The notes: generated by a model not told the origin, from the sequence alone. Shown: positions 41,918 through 52,202, numbered from the stretch's first letter. The stretch: DNA of 64,000 bases from Bradyrhizobium sp. C9 (GCF_002532045.1 NZ_NWTG01000002.1:62001-126000), one strand, 5' to 3'. A program made the numbers and translations.

Positions 41918-43006
41918 TCAGACCTCGGGAATTGCCGGGTTGACGATCGGCGCGTGGACGGGGTTGTGGATATGGATGTCGGGCAGCGGCCTCGCCGGTG
42001 CCTTGCCGAACAGCGAGGCGATGTGATCGACGAGGCCCTGGCACACCGCCTTGTCCGGGGTCTCGTTGTTGACGCCGGGCTCGAAGGTGCCGCCGATCAC
42101 GACATGATCGCTGCGCGGGAACAAGTAGCCGTTCTGGCCGTAGAGATATTGCAGCGCCGGCTGCGGCCGCAGCAGCGCAAGCTGTCCCTTGATCGGCATC
42201 ATTTTGGTGTCGCTCCACAGCGTCATCGATCCGAGCCCGGTGCAGTTGACGATGATCGGCTGCGGCACGCTGGCCAGGATATCCGAACGGTTGACGAACC
42301 GCTTCGAAACGAAGCTGACGCCGCGCTGGTCGAGATCGGCCTTCAGCCTGGCGAGCAGGACCGGCGGCTCAATCAGCAGGGTCTGGTAGACGAAGCCGGG
42401 CTTGGTGTGGTGCGCGAACGGCATGCGCTGCAGCGGCTGCCGCGGCGGGATCAGGCCCGGCGCGAGTTGCAGCACGATGTCGAGATTGTGCGCGCGCGTC
42501 GCGGTGTAGTTCGGCCGCTCGAACACGCCGAACCCCTGCCCGATCCGATCCTTGAACGCACGATAAGCGCTCTTGACGATGTCGGTGAGCTCGCGCTCCT
42601 TGCCGGCGAATTCCACCACCGAGACGGCCCACTGGCCGCCGGCTTTGGCGGAGGTGGTCTCGAGCGGCGCGCGATCGGAATAGACCGTGACCTTGAGCCC
42701 GAGATCGAGCAGCAATGTCGCGGCGGTCAGACCCATCACGCCGGCGCCGAGCACGGCGGCTTCGGTGACCCCACGGCTTGCGGCCAGATGATCCCTGACG
42801 ATGTCACGGACCTTCGCGGCGCAGCCGAAACTCAGCGTGATGCCGGCGCCGCCATGGCCGTAATTGTGCACGATGAAGCTTTGCGCGATGGTTTCGGCAT
42901 CGAGCCGGTACGATCCGTTGCGATAAGGCCGCACGCCGGCAATGCAGGCGCCGGGCTGATCGGGATCGAAGGCGAAATCTGGCGTCGGCAGGTTGGGCGT
43001 GGCCAT
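41918..43006 (-). CDS. D-amino-acid-oxidase-like FAD oxidoreductase, apparently circularly permuted
   Basis: The 362-residue protein has the parts of D-amino acid oxidase in the wrong order. The signature normally near the C-terminus comes first: AGVRPYRNGSYRLD (23-36, compare the substrate-Arg strand GFRPVRP) and IVHNYGHGGAGITLSFGCA (45-63). The usual N-terminal Rossmann motif follows, AVLGAGVMGLTAATLLLDLG (84-103), then PLETTSAKAGGQW, IIVNCTGLGSMTLW, KGQLALL and IGGTFEP. The protein ends soon after the helix where a normal oxidase would enter the FRPVRP strand. All flavin and substrate elements therefore appear present. It presumably oxidises a D-amino acid or related amine. The ATG follows GGTTTGCC, and the BBE-like gene follows 9 bases downstream. 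Confidence 0.82.
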   Translation of the reverse strand: MATPNLPTPDFAFDPDQPGACIAGVRPYRNGSYRLDAETIAQSFIVHNYGHGGAGITLSFGCAAKVRDIVRDHLAASRGVTEAAVLGAGVMGLTAATLLLDLGLKVTVYSDRAPLETTSAKAGGQWAVSVVEFAGKERELTDIVKSAYRAFKDRIGQGFGVFERPNYTATRAHNLDIVLQLAPGLIPPRQPLQRMPFAHHTKPGFVYQTLLIEPPVLLARLKADLDQRGVSFVSKRFVNRSDILASVPQPIIVNCTGLGSMTLWSDTKMMPIKGQLALLRPQPALQYLYGQNGYLFPRSDHVVIGGTFEPGVNNETPDKAVCQGLVDHIASLFGKAPARPLPDIHIHNPVHAPIVNPAIPEV

Positions 43007-43202
43007 GGCAAACCTCGCAATCCCTATGCCGCGAGCGCGGTAAATCGATTATCTAAAGTTGCCTCATCGTATCATACATCTCCAATGGACGTGTGACCGG
43101 CTTCACAAAGCGCCATCACGGACGCGCCGGCATGCGGCCGGCAGGTCCGTCCTGCGAAGATCAAAATGGATGTTCGTCGAGCGGGATCCGTAGCGCCTGC
43201 GC

Positions 43203-44747
<1,545 letters not shown>

Positions 44748-45067
44748 CGGTCCCTCCGTTACCTGCTGCAAATCTCGTCGTCAGCGACGCCGGCATGATG
44801 CGCCCGACAGGCATCGAAAGCCAATGCCTATCGGCAAAGTCTTGCACACCGGCGAACGGAACGACGCATCAAAACGGGATCAGGCGGCGCGCGACACGCG
44901 AAATTGAGGGGTTACCTTATCCGTCATGATAACAACAACTTATAGCTCGATGCCGCAGCTCGCCCAGCGCGCGATGCGGCTGCTTTCTCCGCCCCGTCAT
45001 CGCGTGCTAGATCAGCATCGACTGGCGCAAGGGCGCTGCCGACACTGAACGAACCGAGGACCAAACC
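44748..45067. other. Intergenic region between divergent genes
   Basis: These 320 bases hold the promoters of aspA (leftward) and the next gene (rightward). A locally AT-rich part, TTATCCGTCATGATAACAAC near 44917-44936, is the most likely promoter area. No gene, RNA or long repeat is seen. Confidence 0.5.
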
Positions 45068-45781
45068 GTGTCCAACAACAACGAAGCGATGACCATCAAA
45101 TTCCGTTGCCCAGCGGAGCTCGAGGGCAAGATTCCAGCGCCGGTGCCCGCGTCATTGGGCCTTCCCGGATGGCTCAAGGCGATGCCGACGCAAGCATTCA
45201 ATGCGATGAGCAATCGCGAGGAGGATACCGTCAAGCGCTGCCCGCCATTCGTCGATGCGATGACATCGGGTTTCCTGATGCCGCTGGTCTGCGATCTCAA
45301 GATCGAGAATGGCGAGATCACATGGGACAACGACCTTCCGTCCGGCGGCGTGCTCGAATTCCCGCGCTCGCCGGTTGGATTCCACGACGAAAGCCAGGTG
45401 ATCGGCTCGCCGCTGTTCGAGCAGGACCGCTTCCTCATCAAGTTCGTCAATCTGTGGACCATCGAGGCGCCAGCGGGCTACTCGCTGTTCTTCACGCACC
45501 CGGTCAACCGGTTCGACCTGCCGTTCACCACGCTGACCGGCATGGTCGATTGCGATCAGTTTCACGACAGCTGGATTCATTTCCCGGCGCGCTGGCACGA
45601 CACCAATTTCAACGGCGTACTGCCCAAGGGCACGCCGGTTGCGCAATGCTTCCCGGTGAAGCGCGAGAACTGGGCCGCGCAGACCTCTCCGATGACGCCG
45701 GATGAAACATCACGCGCGCAGGAACTGTCCAACAGGATGGCCCGCGAGCCCGGACTCTATCGCCGCCAGTTTCGAACGTAG
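45068..45781 (+). CDS. Hypothetical protein (possibly DUF6065-like)
   Basis: The 237-residue soluble protein is rich in aromatic residues, with segments IKFRCPAELEGKIPAPVPA, KRCPPFVDAMTSGFLMPL, ITWDNDLPSGG and a C-terminal WIHFPARWHD. It resembles bacterial proteins of unknown function associated with small beta-sandwich folds; I think of the DUF6065 type but cannot confirm. GTG start with GAGGACCAAACC upstream. It stands alone before a repeat. It might be a domain acting on 2-oxoglutarate-type cofactors or a purely structural protein; there is no motif that decides. Confidence 0.7.
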   Translation: MSNNNEAMTIKFRCPAELEGKIPAPVPASLGLPGWLKAMPTQAFNAMSNREEDTVKRCPPFVDAMTSGFLMPLVCDLKIENGEITWDNDLPSGGVLEFPRSPVGFHDESQVIGSPLFEQDRFLIKFVNLWTIEAPAGYSLFFTHPVNRFDLPFTTLTGMVDCDQFHDSWIHFPARWHDTNFNGVLPKGTPVAQCFPVKRENWAAQTSPMTPDETSRAQELSNRMAREPGLYRRQFRT

Positions 45782-45824
45782 AGTGGAGCGTACGAGACGC
45801 GTTGCGGCGCGCCTCCTTCCACTC

Positions 45825-45946
45825 GTCGTCCCTGCGAAAGCAGGGACCCATACTCCGCGGCCCGAATTATGAACGGGACTCGTCGTTCCGCGATCGCACA
45901 ACAACAACTAGCCGTGGTTATGGGTTCCTGCTTTCGCAGGGACGAC
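45825..45946. repeat. Long paired palindromic repeat (CTGCGAAAGCAGG subtype)
   Basis: GTCGTCCCTGCGAAAGCAGG and CCTGCTTTCGCAGGGACGAC are perfect inverted ends, matching 7031-7151. The core contains GAACGGGACTCGTCGTTC, and GGTTATGGGTT is close to the inner arm of the other copies. It lies between convergent genes. Confidence 0.85.
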
Positions 45947-46015
45947 ACCGAGTATGTTGCGCCGCTTGTGAGTCATGCACCCGCATTTTCGCAACATGAT
46001 TTGCCCGAGCTTTGC

Positions 46016-46852
46016 CTAGCTCAGAAACTTCGCAGCCGCGCTGGGACGGAAGAAGAAGCGGCCGTGCGATGCCATTGCCAGCGCGGACGTGGTGCGGCCG
46101 AGCATTTGCGGCCGGCCGCGCAACGCCAGACGCAGATTGGCTTCGCCGGCGGCGCGGTCGCCCATTTCCAGAAGACAGGCGGAGAAGCTGGTCCGCGTCA
46201 GGGGATCGTCGGGGCGCTGCGCCAGCACCTGACGATAGAGATCCGCCGCCGCCGCGTATTCGCCGTCGAGCAGCAGCACGCGCGCGAGCGCGGCCAGAAT
46301 ATCGGGATGGCCCGGCGCCGCGGTGCGCAGCTTCTCCAGAATCTCGCGCGCGCGGCCGCGCTCATTGCGATGGGGCAGGATCTGCGCGAGCAGGAGCTGC
46401 AGCTTGACGCTACCGGGCGCGAAAACCAGCGCGCTCTCAATGACGGTAACCGCCTCGTCGAAGCGGCCGGCCGCGGCCAATTGCCCGGCCAGCTCCTGAA
46501 ATGCGGGAAGGAACGGCGGCCGTCGCGCGGCGGTTCGCCGCAACACATCGATCGCCTCGCTGCGACGACCGGCGCCGGCGAGCGCCGCGCCGAGCAGGGT
46601 CTCGAGGCCGGGATCCTCGACGCGGCGCGTGGCGCGTTCGAGTGGCGCGATCGCCTCCTCATTGCGCCTCTGGGCCATCAGCGCTCGCGCCAGGATCGCG
46701 GCCGCGCCGACATCCGTCCGGTTTGCCTTCAACACCTCCGCTGCGAGCCGCTCGGCCTCGACGACCTGCCCCATCTGCAACGCGACCATGGCGCGGTGCA
46801 GAGCCGGGGATGGGCTTGGCCCGCGATGGGAGGGAGGCGGAGGTTTCGGCAT
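46016..46852 (-). CDS. Tetratricopeptide repeat protein
   Basis: The 278-residue protein is almost all alpha-helical TPR repeats. Typical units read MGQVVEAERLAAEVLKANRTD, RRNEEAIAPLERATRR, GRFDEAVTVIESALVFAPGS and GEYAAAADLYRQVLAQRPDD (residues about 20-240). There is no signal peptide or transferase domain. It probably serves as a cytoplasmic protein-protein scaffold. The last 40 residues (RFFFRPSAAAKFLS) are basic and not repeat-like. No operon partner. Confidence 0.8.
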   Translation of the reverse strand: MPKPPPPSHRGPSPSPALHRAMVALQMGQVVEAERLAAEVLKANRTDVGAAAILARALMAQRRNEEAIAPLERATRRVEDPGLETLLGAALAGAGRRSEAIDVLRRTAARRPPFLPAFQELAGQLAAAGRFDEAVTVIESALVFAPGSVKLQLLLAQILPHRNERGRAREILEKLRTAAPGHPDILAALARVLLLDGEYAAAADLYRQVLAQRPDDPLTRTSFSACLLEMGDRAAGEANLRLALRGRPQMLGRTTSALAMASHGRFFFRPSAAAKFLS

Positions 46853-47069
46853 GCGGCCCGTCGTGAGATGATCTGGTCAGCCGTTATCACTGCCGCCGAC
46901 AGAGCTCCAGCGAAAGTCGCAGCCTGACAGCACACGCTTGCGACATTGCAGTGCTGCGCCGACCGCAACTGCGCTGCCATGGTCCGCAATCCCGGAATCA
47001 GCTGCTGATTGGCGCAAGGAAGCTCCGAACATGCAGGATGCCGATCTGCGGAGCGGGCCAGGCGGAAAA

Positions 47070-47146
47070 TGGCGATCCCGGGAAGACTCGAACTTCCGAC
47101 CTACGGTTTAGGAAACCGTCGCTCTATCCGGCTGAGCTACGGGACC
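47070..47146 (-). tRNA. tRNA-Arg(CCT)
   Basis: The 77-base gene folds as a standard tRNA: acceptor GGTCCCG pairs with CGGGATC (one G-T), the D arm has GTAGCTCAGCCGGATAGAGC, and the anticodon stem ACGGT/ACCGT holds loop TTCCTAA with anticodon CCT (reads AGG, Arg). The T arm contains AGTTCGAGTCTTC. The 3' CCA is encoded. No integrase or partial copy is nearby, so it is not visibly an attachment site. Confidence 0.96.
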
Positions 47147-47241
47147 GCACCGCCCGCAAGCCGAAGCATGCGGGCGCTGCCCTCCCATAGCAGAGGTGCC
47201 GAATGATCGCCAGCCCGCGCCACGGCGGGGCGCGTGTCGCG

Positions 47242-48747
47242 TTACGCCACCTGCCGGGCGGGATTCGCGTTGGCATTCGCCGCGCCGGCCCGGTGCGCCG
47301 GCAGAAACTCGATCGCCTCATCCTTCAGCGAGCCGAAACGCAGTGTCATGATATCGAGCGCATAATTCTGGTAGAGCCGCCACGGCCGGCGCGAGCCCTG
47401 TTTGGGGAACCTGGCGGCGGCGCGCTGGATATAGCCCGAGGAGAATTGCACCCAGGGCAGTTCGGTCACGGTCGGATCGTTCCGCCGCGGCGTGACTTGC
47501 GCGTAGCCGTTCGCCTTCATGTGGTTGAGCATCCGGCAGACATATTCGCAGGTCAGGTCGCATTTCAGCGTCCAGGATGCGTTGGTGTAGCCGAACGCCG
47601 CGGCGAGGTTCGGTACGCCCGAATACATCAGCCCCTTGTAGTTCATGGTCTTCGACAGATCGACCGGCGCGCCGTCGACCTTGATCTCGAGCCCGCCGAG
47701 CACCTGCAGATCGAGCCCGGTCGCGGTCACCACGACGTCGGCGTCGAGCACGTTGCCGCTCTTGAGCTTGATGCCCCCACGCGTGAAGGTTTCGATCTGG
47801 TCGGTGACGACGGACGATCCGCCGCTGCGCAGCGATTGAAACAGATCGCCGTTCGGCACCAGGCAAAGCCGCTGGTCCCACGGATTGTAGCTCGGCGTGA
47901 AATGCGTGGCGACGTCGTAGTCGGGGCCGAGCGCATGGCGCACGCCGCCGAGGATCAGCTTCTTCACGCGCTCCGGATCGCGCTTGCAGAGCCGGTAGAA
48001 ATACATGCCGAACAGCACGTTCTTCCAGCGCGTCAGGCCGTAAGCGAGTTTGGCCGGCAGCCGCGCGCGCAGCCAATTGGCGACCTTGTCCTCGTCGGGC
48101 CGCGCCACGACATAGGTCGGCGAACGCTGCAGCATCGTGACATGGGCGGCGGTCTTGGCCATTTCCGGCACCAGCGTCACCGCGGTCGCGCCGCTGCCGA
48201 TCACCACCACCTTCTTGCCGGCATAGTCGATGTCGTCGGTCCATTGCTGCGGATGGACGACGCGGCCGGCGAAATCGGCGATGCCGGGGAAGTCCGGCGT
48301 GTAGCCGTGCTCATATTTGTAGTAGCCGCTGCACATGAACAGGAAGTTGCAGGTGAGACGCTCGATCGCCTGCTCCGGCCCGCGCTCGACCTCGACGGTC
48401 CATTGCGAGTCGGCCGACGACCAGTCGGCGCGCACGACGCGGTGGTTGAAGCGGATCTTCTTGTCGATGCCGTACATGCGCGCGGTCTCGCGCACATAAT
48501 TCAGGATCGACGGACCGTCGGCGATCGCCTTCGGCTCGGTCCAGGGCCGGAACGAATAGCCCAGCGTGTACATGTCGGAGTCGGAGCGGATGCCGGGATA
48601 GCGGAACAGGTCCCAGGTCCCGCCGATGCAATCGCGGCCTTCGAGAATGGCGTAGCTGCGATCCGGGCAATTGGTCTGCAGATGATAGCCGGCACCGATG
48701 CCCGACAGCCCGGCACCCACGATCAACACGTCGAAATGAGCAGACAT
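47242..48747 (-). CDS. Baeyer-Villiger-type flavin monooxygenase
   Basis: The 501-residue protein has the FAD motif IVGAGLSGIGAGYHL (near residue 9), the Baeyer-Villiger fingerprint FAGRVVHPQQW (FxGxxxHxxxW), the NADPH motif VVIGSGATAVTLVPEMA and the late TATGLDL motif. It uses NADPH and oxygen to insert oxygen into ketones or oxidise heteroatoms; substrate unknown, perhaps cyclic or long-chain ketones. The ATG after GGGAGGTCAGGGC was chosen; the longer open frame runs back across the divergent promoter. Two overlapping palindromes upstream and the divergent TetR gene suggest substrate-induced control. The product ends near the tRNA gene. Confidence 0.88.
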   Translation of the reverse strand: MSAHFDVLIVGAGLSGIGAGYHLQTNCPDRSYAILEGRDCIGGTWDLFRYPGIRSDSDMYTLGYSFRPWTEPKAIADGPSILNYVRETARMYGIDKKIRFNHRVVRADWSSADSQWTVEVERGPEQAIERLTCNFLFMCSGYYKYEHGYTPDFPGIADFAGRVVHPQQWTDDIDYAGKKVVVIGSGATAVTLVPEMAKTAAHVTMLQRSPTYVVARPDEDKVANWLRARLPAKLAYGLTRWKNVLFGMYFYRLCKRDPERVKKLILGGVRHALGPDYDVATHFTPSYNPWDQRLCLVPNGDLFQSLRSGGSSVVTDQIETFTRGGIKLKSGNVLDADVVVTATGLDLQVLGGLEIKVDGAPVDLSKTMNYKGLMYSGVPNLAAAFGYTNASWTLKCDLTCEYVCRMLNHMKANGYAQVTPRRNDPTVTELPWVQFSSGYIQRAAARFPKQGSRRPWRLYQNYALDIMTLRFGSLKDEAIEFLPAHRAGAANANANPARQVA

Positions 48748-48770
48748 GCCCTGACCTCCCGTGGCAGAAT

Positions 48771-48808
48771 TGACAATTCGTATTGTCAGATAACTTGACA
48801 TCTGACAA
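48771..48808. promoter_or_regulatory. Two overlapping perfect palindromes, probable TetR operators
   Basis: The first site is TGACAAT-TCGT-ATTGTCA (48771-48788). The second is TTGTCAGAT-N8-ATCTGACAA (48783-48808). Both have perfect arms and share ATTGTCA/TTGTCA. TTGACA at 48795-48800, inside the second spacer, could be the -35 of the tetR promoter. The second palindrome runs into the proposed tetR ATG, which would allow tight autoregulation together with control of the divergent monooxygenase. Confidence 0.75.
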
Positions 48809-49482
48809 TGGCTCGTGTCAATACACTTTTCATGGCAAGCAGCCGGAAAGCCCGCCTCTATGGCGGTATGGACGCCGAGGAACGCCGCGCCGAGCGGCGG
48901 CTGAAGCTGATCAATGCTGCGATCGAGGTCTATGGCGAGGTCGGCTATCGGGTCGCCACCGTGAAGGCGATCTGCGAGGCGGCCGAGCTCACCGAACGCT
49001 ATTTCTACGAATCCTTTGCCAACAGCGAAGCCCTGCTGATCGCGGCCTACAACCATGTCGTCGGCCACCTCCACGAGGAGATGACGGCTGCCGCCGCGGC
49101 CGCCGGCAACGATGCCGAAATGAGGCTGCGCGCCGCGCTGACACTGTATTTCACGCGGCTGAAGGAGCATCCGAAGCCCGCGCGGGTCTTCCTGCTGGAG
49201 ATTTCCGGCATCAGTCCGGCGGTCGATGCGGTCAAGCTCGACGCCCTGCGCGTCTTCAGCGACATCCTGGTGCCGCCGACATCAGATCCCAAGCACGGCG
49301 ACAAAGCCGCGGCTGCCACGCTGCTCTCGATCGGCATGGTCGGCGCAGTCATCTCGATCGCGCTGCGCTGGGTCTCGAAGCAGTATCCGCAAGCCATCGA
49401 GGACGTCGTCGCGATCGCCGCCAGCTTCTGCCGCGTGGCGCTGACCGAGGCCGATCGCCGCCGGGATCTGCATTTGCTGTAG
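48808..49482 (+). CDS. TetR/AcrR-family transcriptional regulator
   Basis: The 224-residue protein has a TetR DNA-binding domain in residues about 25-75: RRLKLINAAIEVYGEVGYRVATVKAICEAAELTERYFYESFANSEALL. The C-terminal helices form the ligand domain. The ATG used starts within the operator; a second ATG 24 bases downstream (MASSRKARL) may be the real start and would leave the operator outside the coding sequence. It is divergent from the Baeyer-Villiger-type monooxygenase gene and probably represses it. Confidence 0.88.
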   Translation: MARVNTLFMASSRKARLYGGMDAEERRAERRLKLINAAIEVYGEVGYRVATVKAICEAAELTERYFYESFANSEALLIAAYNHVVGHLHEEMTAAAAAAGNDAEMRLRAALTLYFTRLKEHPKPARVFLLEISGISPAVDAVKLDALRVFSDILVPPTSDPKHGDKAAAATLLSIGMVGAVISIALRWVSKQYPQAIEDVVAIAASFCRVALTEADRRRDLHLL

Positions 49483-49678
49483 CGGCGGGCCCGCGCCACT
49501 CGCCGATTTTCGATCATGTTTCGCCAAGGTTTGCAGGCCCGGCCCTCGGCCGCACCGCTGATTTAACTTGCATATCTGGGGCTCAAGGCCTTTTTATGCA
49601 CGGTACCGGGCGCAATCAGGCTCGACCTGTTTCGTCTTGTGAAACAAACAAAAACCTGCATCAGGCGGAGCTGAGCCT

Positions 49679-50776
49679 TTGGTCGACGTGCACAGGCTGG
49701 ACGATGTGACCGCGCGCCTTGGCGACGTGGTGCTCGATCCCGCGACCTGGCCGTCCTTCATGGACGAGGTCTGCGCGGCCGTCGGCGCGACCGGGGCTGC
49801 GATGCTTCAGAGCGATATCCGCACCGAAGACATTCCGCGCACGCAATCGATCACCGACTATTTCACCAAGACCTACTTCCCGCAGAATTTTCACCTCACC
49901 GACATTCGCGCGGCACGCGGCGTGCCGTTGATGCTCGCCGGCACCAACGTCATCACCGACGCCGACCTGTTCGGCGGCGAAACCGAGATGCTGCGCGATC
50001 CACTCTACGCCACGCTTGGACAGTTCGGGCTGAAGTGGTTCGCCGGGATCGGCTTCCGCGCTGGCCCGGCATTGTGGGCACTGAGCATCCAGCGCTCGCC
50101 GAAGGAAGGCATGTTCGACGCCGACGAGGTCAAGGCGCTCTCGAGAATATCGGGACGGCTGACCGAAGCCGCGACGCTGTCCACCGTCGTCGGCCGCTCC
50201 GCGATCTCGGGCATCACAAGCGCGCTCGACCTGATCCAGGTCGCGGCGATTGCCGTCGGCCGCTTCGGCGCCATCATCGGCATGAACGGCCAGGCGGAAC
50301 GTTGCCTCGGCCATGACCTCGCGATCCGCAACAACCGCCTCACCCTGCTCGACCGGCAGGCCAACGCCGACCTGACCAGGCTGATCGATCTGCTGGCCCA
50401 CAGCTCGGACCTGCATCCGCTTCCGACATCGCCGATCGTGGTGCGCAGGATCGACAAGCGGCCGATCGTGATCCAGATGCAGCCGGTGCCTCCCGCCGCG
50501 CGCTCGCCGTTCCTGGGCGCGCGCGCGATCCTGTTGATCCGCGATCTCGAGGGCAACGCCGCCTTCGATCAGGCCCTGCTGGCGGCGGCGTTCGAGCTGA
50601 CGCCGGCGCAGGCGCGCCTCGCCACGCGACTTGCGCGCGGCGATTCGGTCGAGGCGGCTGCGCAGGAAGCCGGCATTGCTCTTGCGACCGCGCGCAATCA
50701 GCTGAAGACGATCTTCCAGAAGACCGGCACGCATCGGCAGGCGGAACTCGTCGCATTGCTGCACAGGGTGAAATGA
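49679..50776 (+). CDS. LuxR-type HTH transcriptional regulator
   Basis: The 365-residue protein ends with a LuxR/FixJ-type helix-turn-helix: LTPAQARLATRLARGDSVEAAAQEAGIALATARNQLKTIFQKTGTHRQ, about residues 305-355. The remainder may hold a small PAS-like or GAF-like sensing part, as in AVGRFGAIIGMNGQAERCLGHDLA (about 200-225). There is no receiver domain. The TTG start has GGCGGAG upstream. It has no clear target; nearest genes are a TetR regulator and secreted proteins. Confidence 0.82.
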   Translation: MVDVHRLDDVTARLGDVVLDPATWPSFMDEVCAAVGATGAAMLQSDIRTEDIPRTQSITDYFTKTYFPQNFHLTDIRAARGVPLMLAGTNVITDADLFGGETEMLRDPLYATLGQFGLKWFAGIGFRAGPALWALSIQRSPKEGMFDADEVKALSRISGRLTEAATLSTVVGRSAISGITSALDLIQVAAIAVGRFGAIIGMNGQAERCLGHDLAIRNNRLTLLDRQANADLTRLIDLLAHSSDLHPLPTSPIVVRRIDKRPIVIQMQPVPPAARSPFLGARAILLIRDLEGNAAFDQALLAAAFELTPAQARLATRLARGDSVEAAAQEAGIALATARNQLKTIFQKTGTHRQAELVALLHRVK

Positions 50777-50982
50777 ACGATTCAAGACGAATTGTTCCAA
50801 TTTCCGGTGCGGCAGTACGGCTAGAATTCTTGAAATATTGCAATCGCGTACAGCGATTATTTGATCGCTCCAAACGGCCGATCTGCGACTTAAATGATCA
50901 GGGAAATCGCCCGGTTCCAGGTGACAAGCGTCACTAAAATGGCGACAATCTGCTCACTCTGTGTCGTTCGGATTTGATTGCA

Positions 50983-51648
50983 ATGTCCGTGATGCCGTCA
51001 CGATCATCGACGTTGGCTGTTGCCGTTTTGGTTGCCGCGTTCGCGCTGGCGCCGATGGGCGCGCATGCGCAATGGTGGCGCAGCGCGCCGAAGGACTTTG
51101 AGGATTGTGCCGACCTCGCCGAGAAGGCGAAGTCCAAAGAAGACAAGACCGCGCAACTCGCCGACTGCAATGCCAAGTTCGCCGGACGCCGCAAGCCCGG
51201 CGGCGGCTACACCTATTACGACTTCATGCAGGATCGCAGCTTCGACATCGCCGGCCCCAATCCGACGCCGGATGAGCAGAAGAAGATCGACCAGGAATAT
51301 ACCGGCTATCTCGAGAAGGAGCGCCGCTCGAGCATCGTCGCGGCGTTCAATGCCAAGCAGCTCGAGCGGCAGGAAAAGCAGCAGATGCGGCCGCCGCAGC
51401 TTCAGCAGGCGTCGCTGCACAGCGAGCCAGTGCACAGCGAGCCGGCGAAGGCCCCGGTCCCGGCCGTGCGCCCGGTCAAGCCGCGGGTGGGTGCCGCCCC
51501 TCTCCCCAGGGTGCGACCGCAGGCGGCGAATTGTGTGAAGGGCACCTTCTCCTGCGACTGGCCACGGCTCTCCGACGGGCTGAACGATCTGAAGAAGCTG
51601 TTCACGCCGGCATCGCCGCCGCCGACCAAGCTCGCGAAGCGAAACTGA
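50983..51648 (+). CDS. Secreted proline-rich hypothetical protein
   Basis: The 221-residue protein has a signal peptide (cleavage near AHAQWW, residue 30) and a mature region with four Cys (DFEDCADLAEKA, LADCNAKFAGRRKPGGGYTYYDF, NCVKGTFSCDWP). A Lys/Gln-rich helix and a Pro-rich stretch separate the two Cys pairs. The central GGGYTYYDFMQDRSFDIAGPNPT is the most conserved-looking part. No family is known to me. Presumably periplasmic. The start could be one of two ATGs. Confidence 0.65.
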   Translation: MSVMPSRSSTLAVAVLVAAFALAPMGAHAQWWRSAPKDFEDCADLAEKAKSKEDKTAQLADCNAKFAGRRKPGGGYTYYDFMQDRSFDIAGPNPTPDEQKKIDQEYTGYLEKERRSSIVAAFNAKQLERQEKQQMRPPQLQQASLHSEPVHSEPAKAPVPAVRPVKPRVGAAPLPRVRPQAANCVKGTFSCDWPRLSDGLNDLKKLFTPASPPPTKLAKRN

Positions 51649-51652
51649 TCTT

Positions 51653-51757
51653 AGAGCACCTCGGTTCTGATTGAATCAGACCGAAGTGCTCTAGATTCTT
51701 ATTTTGACGCGTTTTCTTCACGCGAACCGGCGTCCACTTCGCTCGAAAACGCTATGG
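51653..51757. repeat. Rhizobial intergenic repeat with long hairpin
   Basis: AGAGCACCTCGGTTCTGATT and AATCAGACCGAAGTGCTCT form a long imperfect stem (51653-51692). It is followed by TTTTGACGCGTTTTCTTCAC and CACTTCGCTCGAAAACGCT, an arrangement I know as common between genes in Rhizobiales. A fragment of its right half is at 27243-27281. It abuts the stop codon of the CAP-domain gene. Confidence 0.75.
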
Positions 51758-52180
51758 TCAATCGGTAATCACCATCGCCCAGAACCTGCGGTACGGTGAC
51801 TTCGGATTGTCGACGAAGGCCACGCCGACGCGCTTCGCGCCCGGCATCAAGAGATTCTCGCGATGCCCCGCCGAGTTCTCCCACTGCTTCAGCATCTCGG
51901 CGAAGGCGATGAAGCCGGCGCCGATATTTTCGGCGGCGCGCTGCTTCTTCAGCGGCGCGATGCGGGTGAAGAAGCTGCCGCCCGCGGAGTGGCTGACCGA
52001 TCCGGTCGCCGACATCGCCTGCGCCTGCTTCAGCGCCATCGCATTCAGCTTCGCGTCGAGCTTCACCGCAGGCATATGATTGGCGCGCCGGTAGGCACTG
52101 ATCGAACCGGCATAGTCGGCGGCGCTTGCGGCCGTCGCGATGCCGAGCACGAAGGTGAGCGCGAGGAACAGCAGTTTCAT
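51758..52180 (-). CDS. CAP (SCP/PR1-like) domain protein, secreted
   Basis: The 140-residue protein has a signal peptide (MKLLFLALTFVLGIATAASA) and a CAP domain with YRRANHMPAVKLDAKLNAMA, the conserved SHSAGGSFFTRI, GAGFIAFAEMLKQWENSAGHRENLLMPGAKRVGVAF (quoted in part) with the catalytic-type His/Glu residues. CAP proteins are secreted and of varied function. Here the length is minimal for the domain. The ATG is preceded by AGAAGACCTCAG. Its stop is directly followed by the repeat. Confidence 0.85.
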   Translation of the reverse strand: MKLLFLALTFVLGIATAASAADYAGSISAYRRANHMPAVKLDAKLNAMALKQAQAMSATGSVSHSAGGSFFTRIAPLKKQRAAENIGAGFIAFAEMLKQWENSAGHRENLLMPGAKRVGVAFVDNPKSPYRRFWAMVITD

Positions 52181-52202
52181 CTGAGGTCTTCTCTGTAGTG
52201 GA

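Noticed and set aside
41141..43096. 651-codon plus-strand frame
   Set aside because: Antisense to the BBE-like and permuted oxidase genes; low-complexity shadow.
47070..47146. tRNA-Arg as an integration site for a mobile element
   Set aside because: No integrase, partial tRNA copy or shift in composition is seen on either side.
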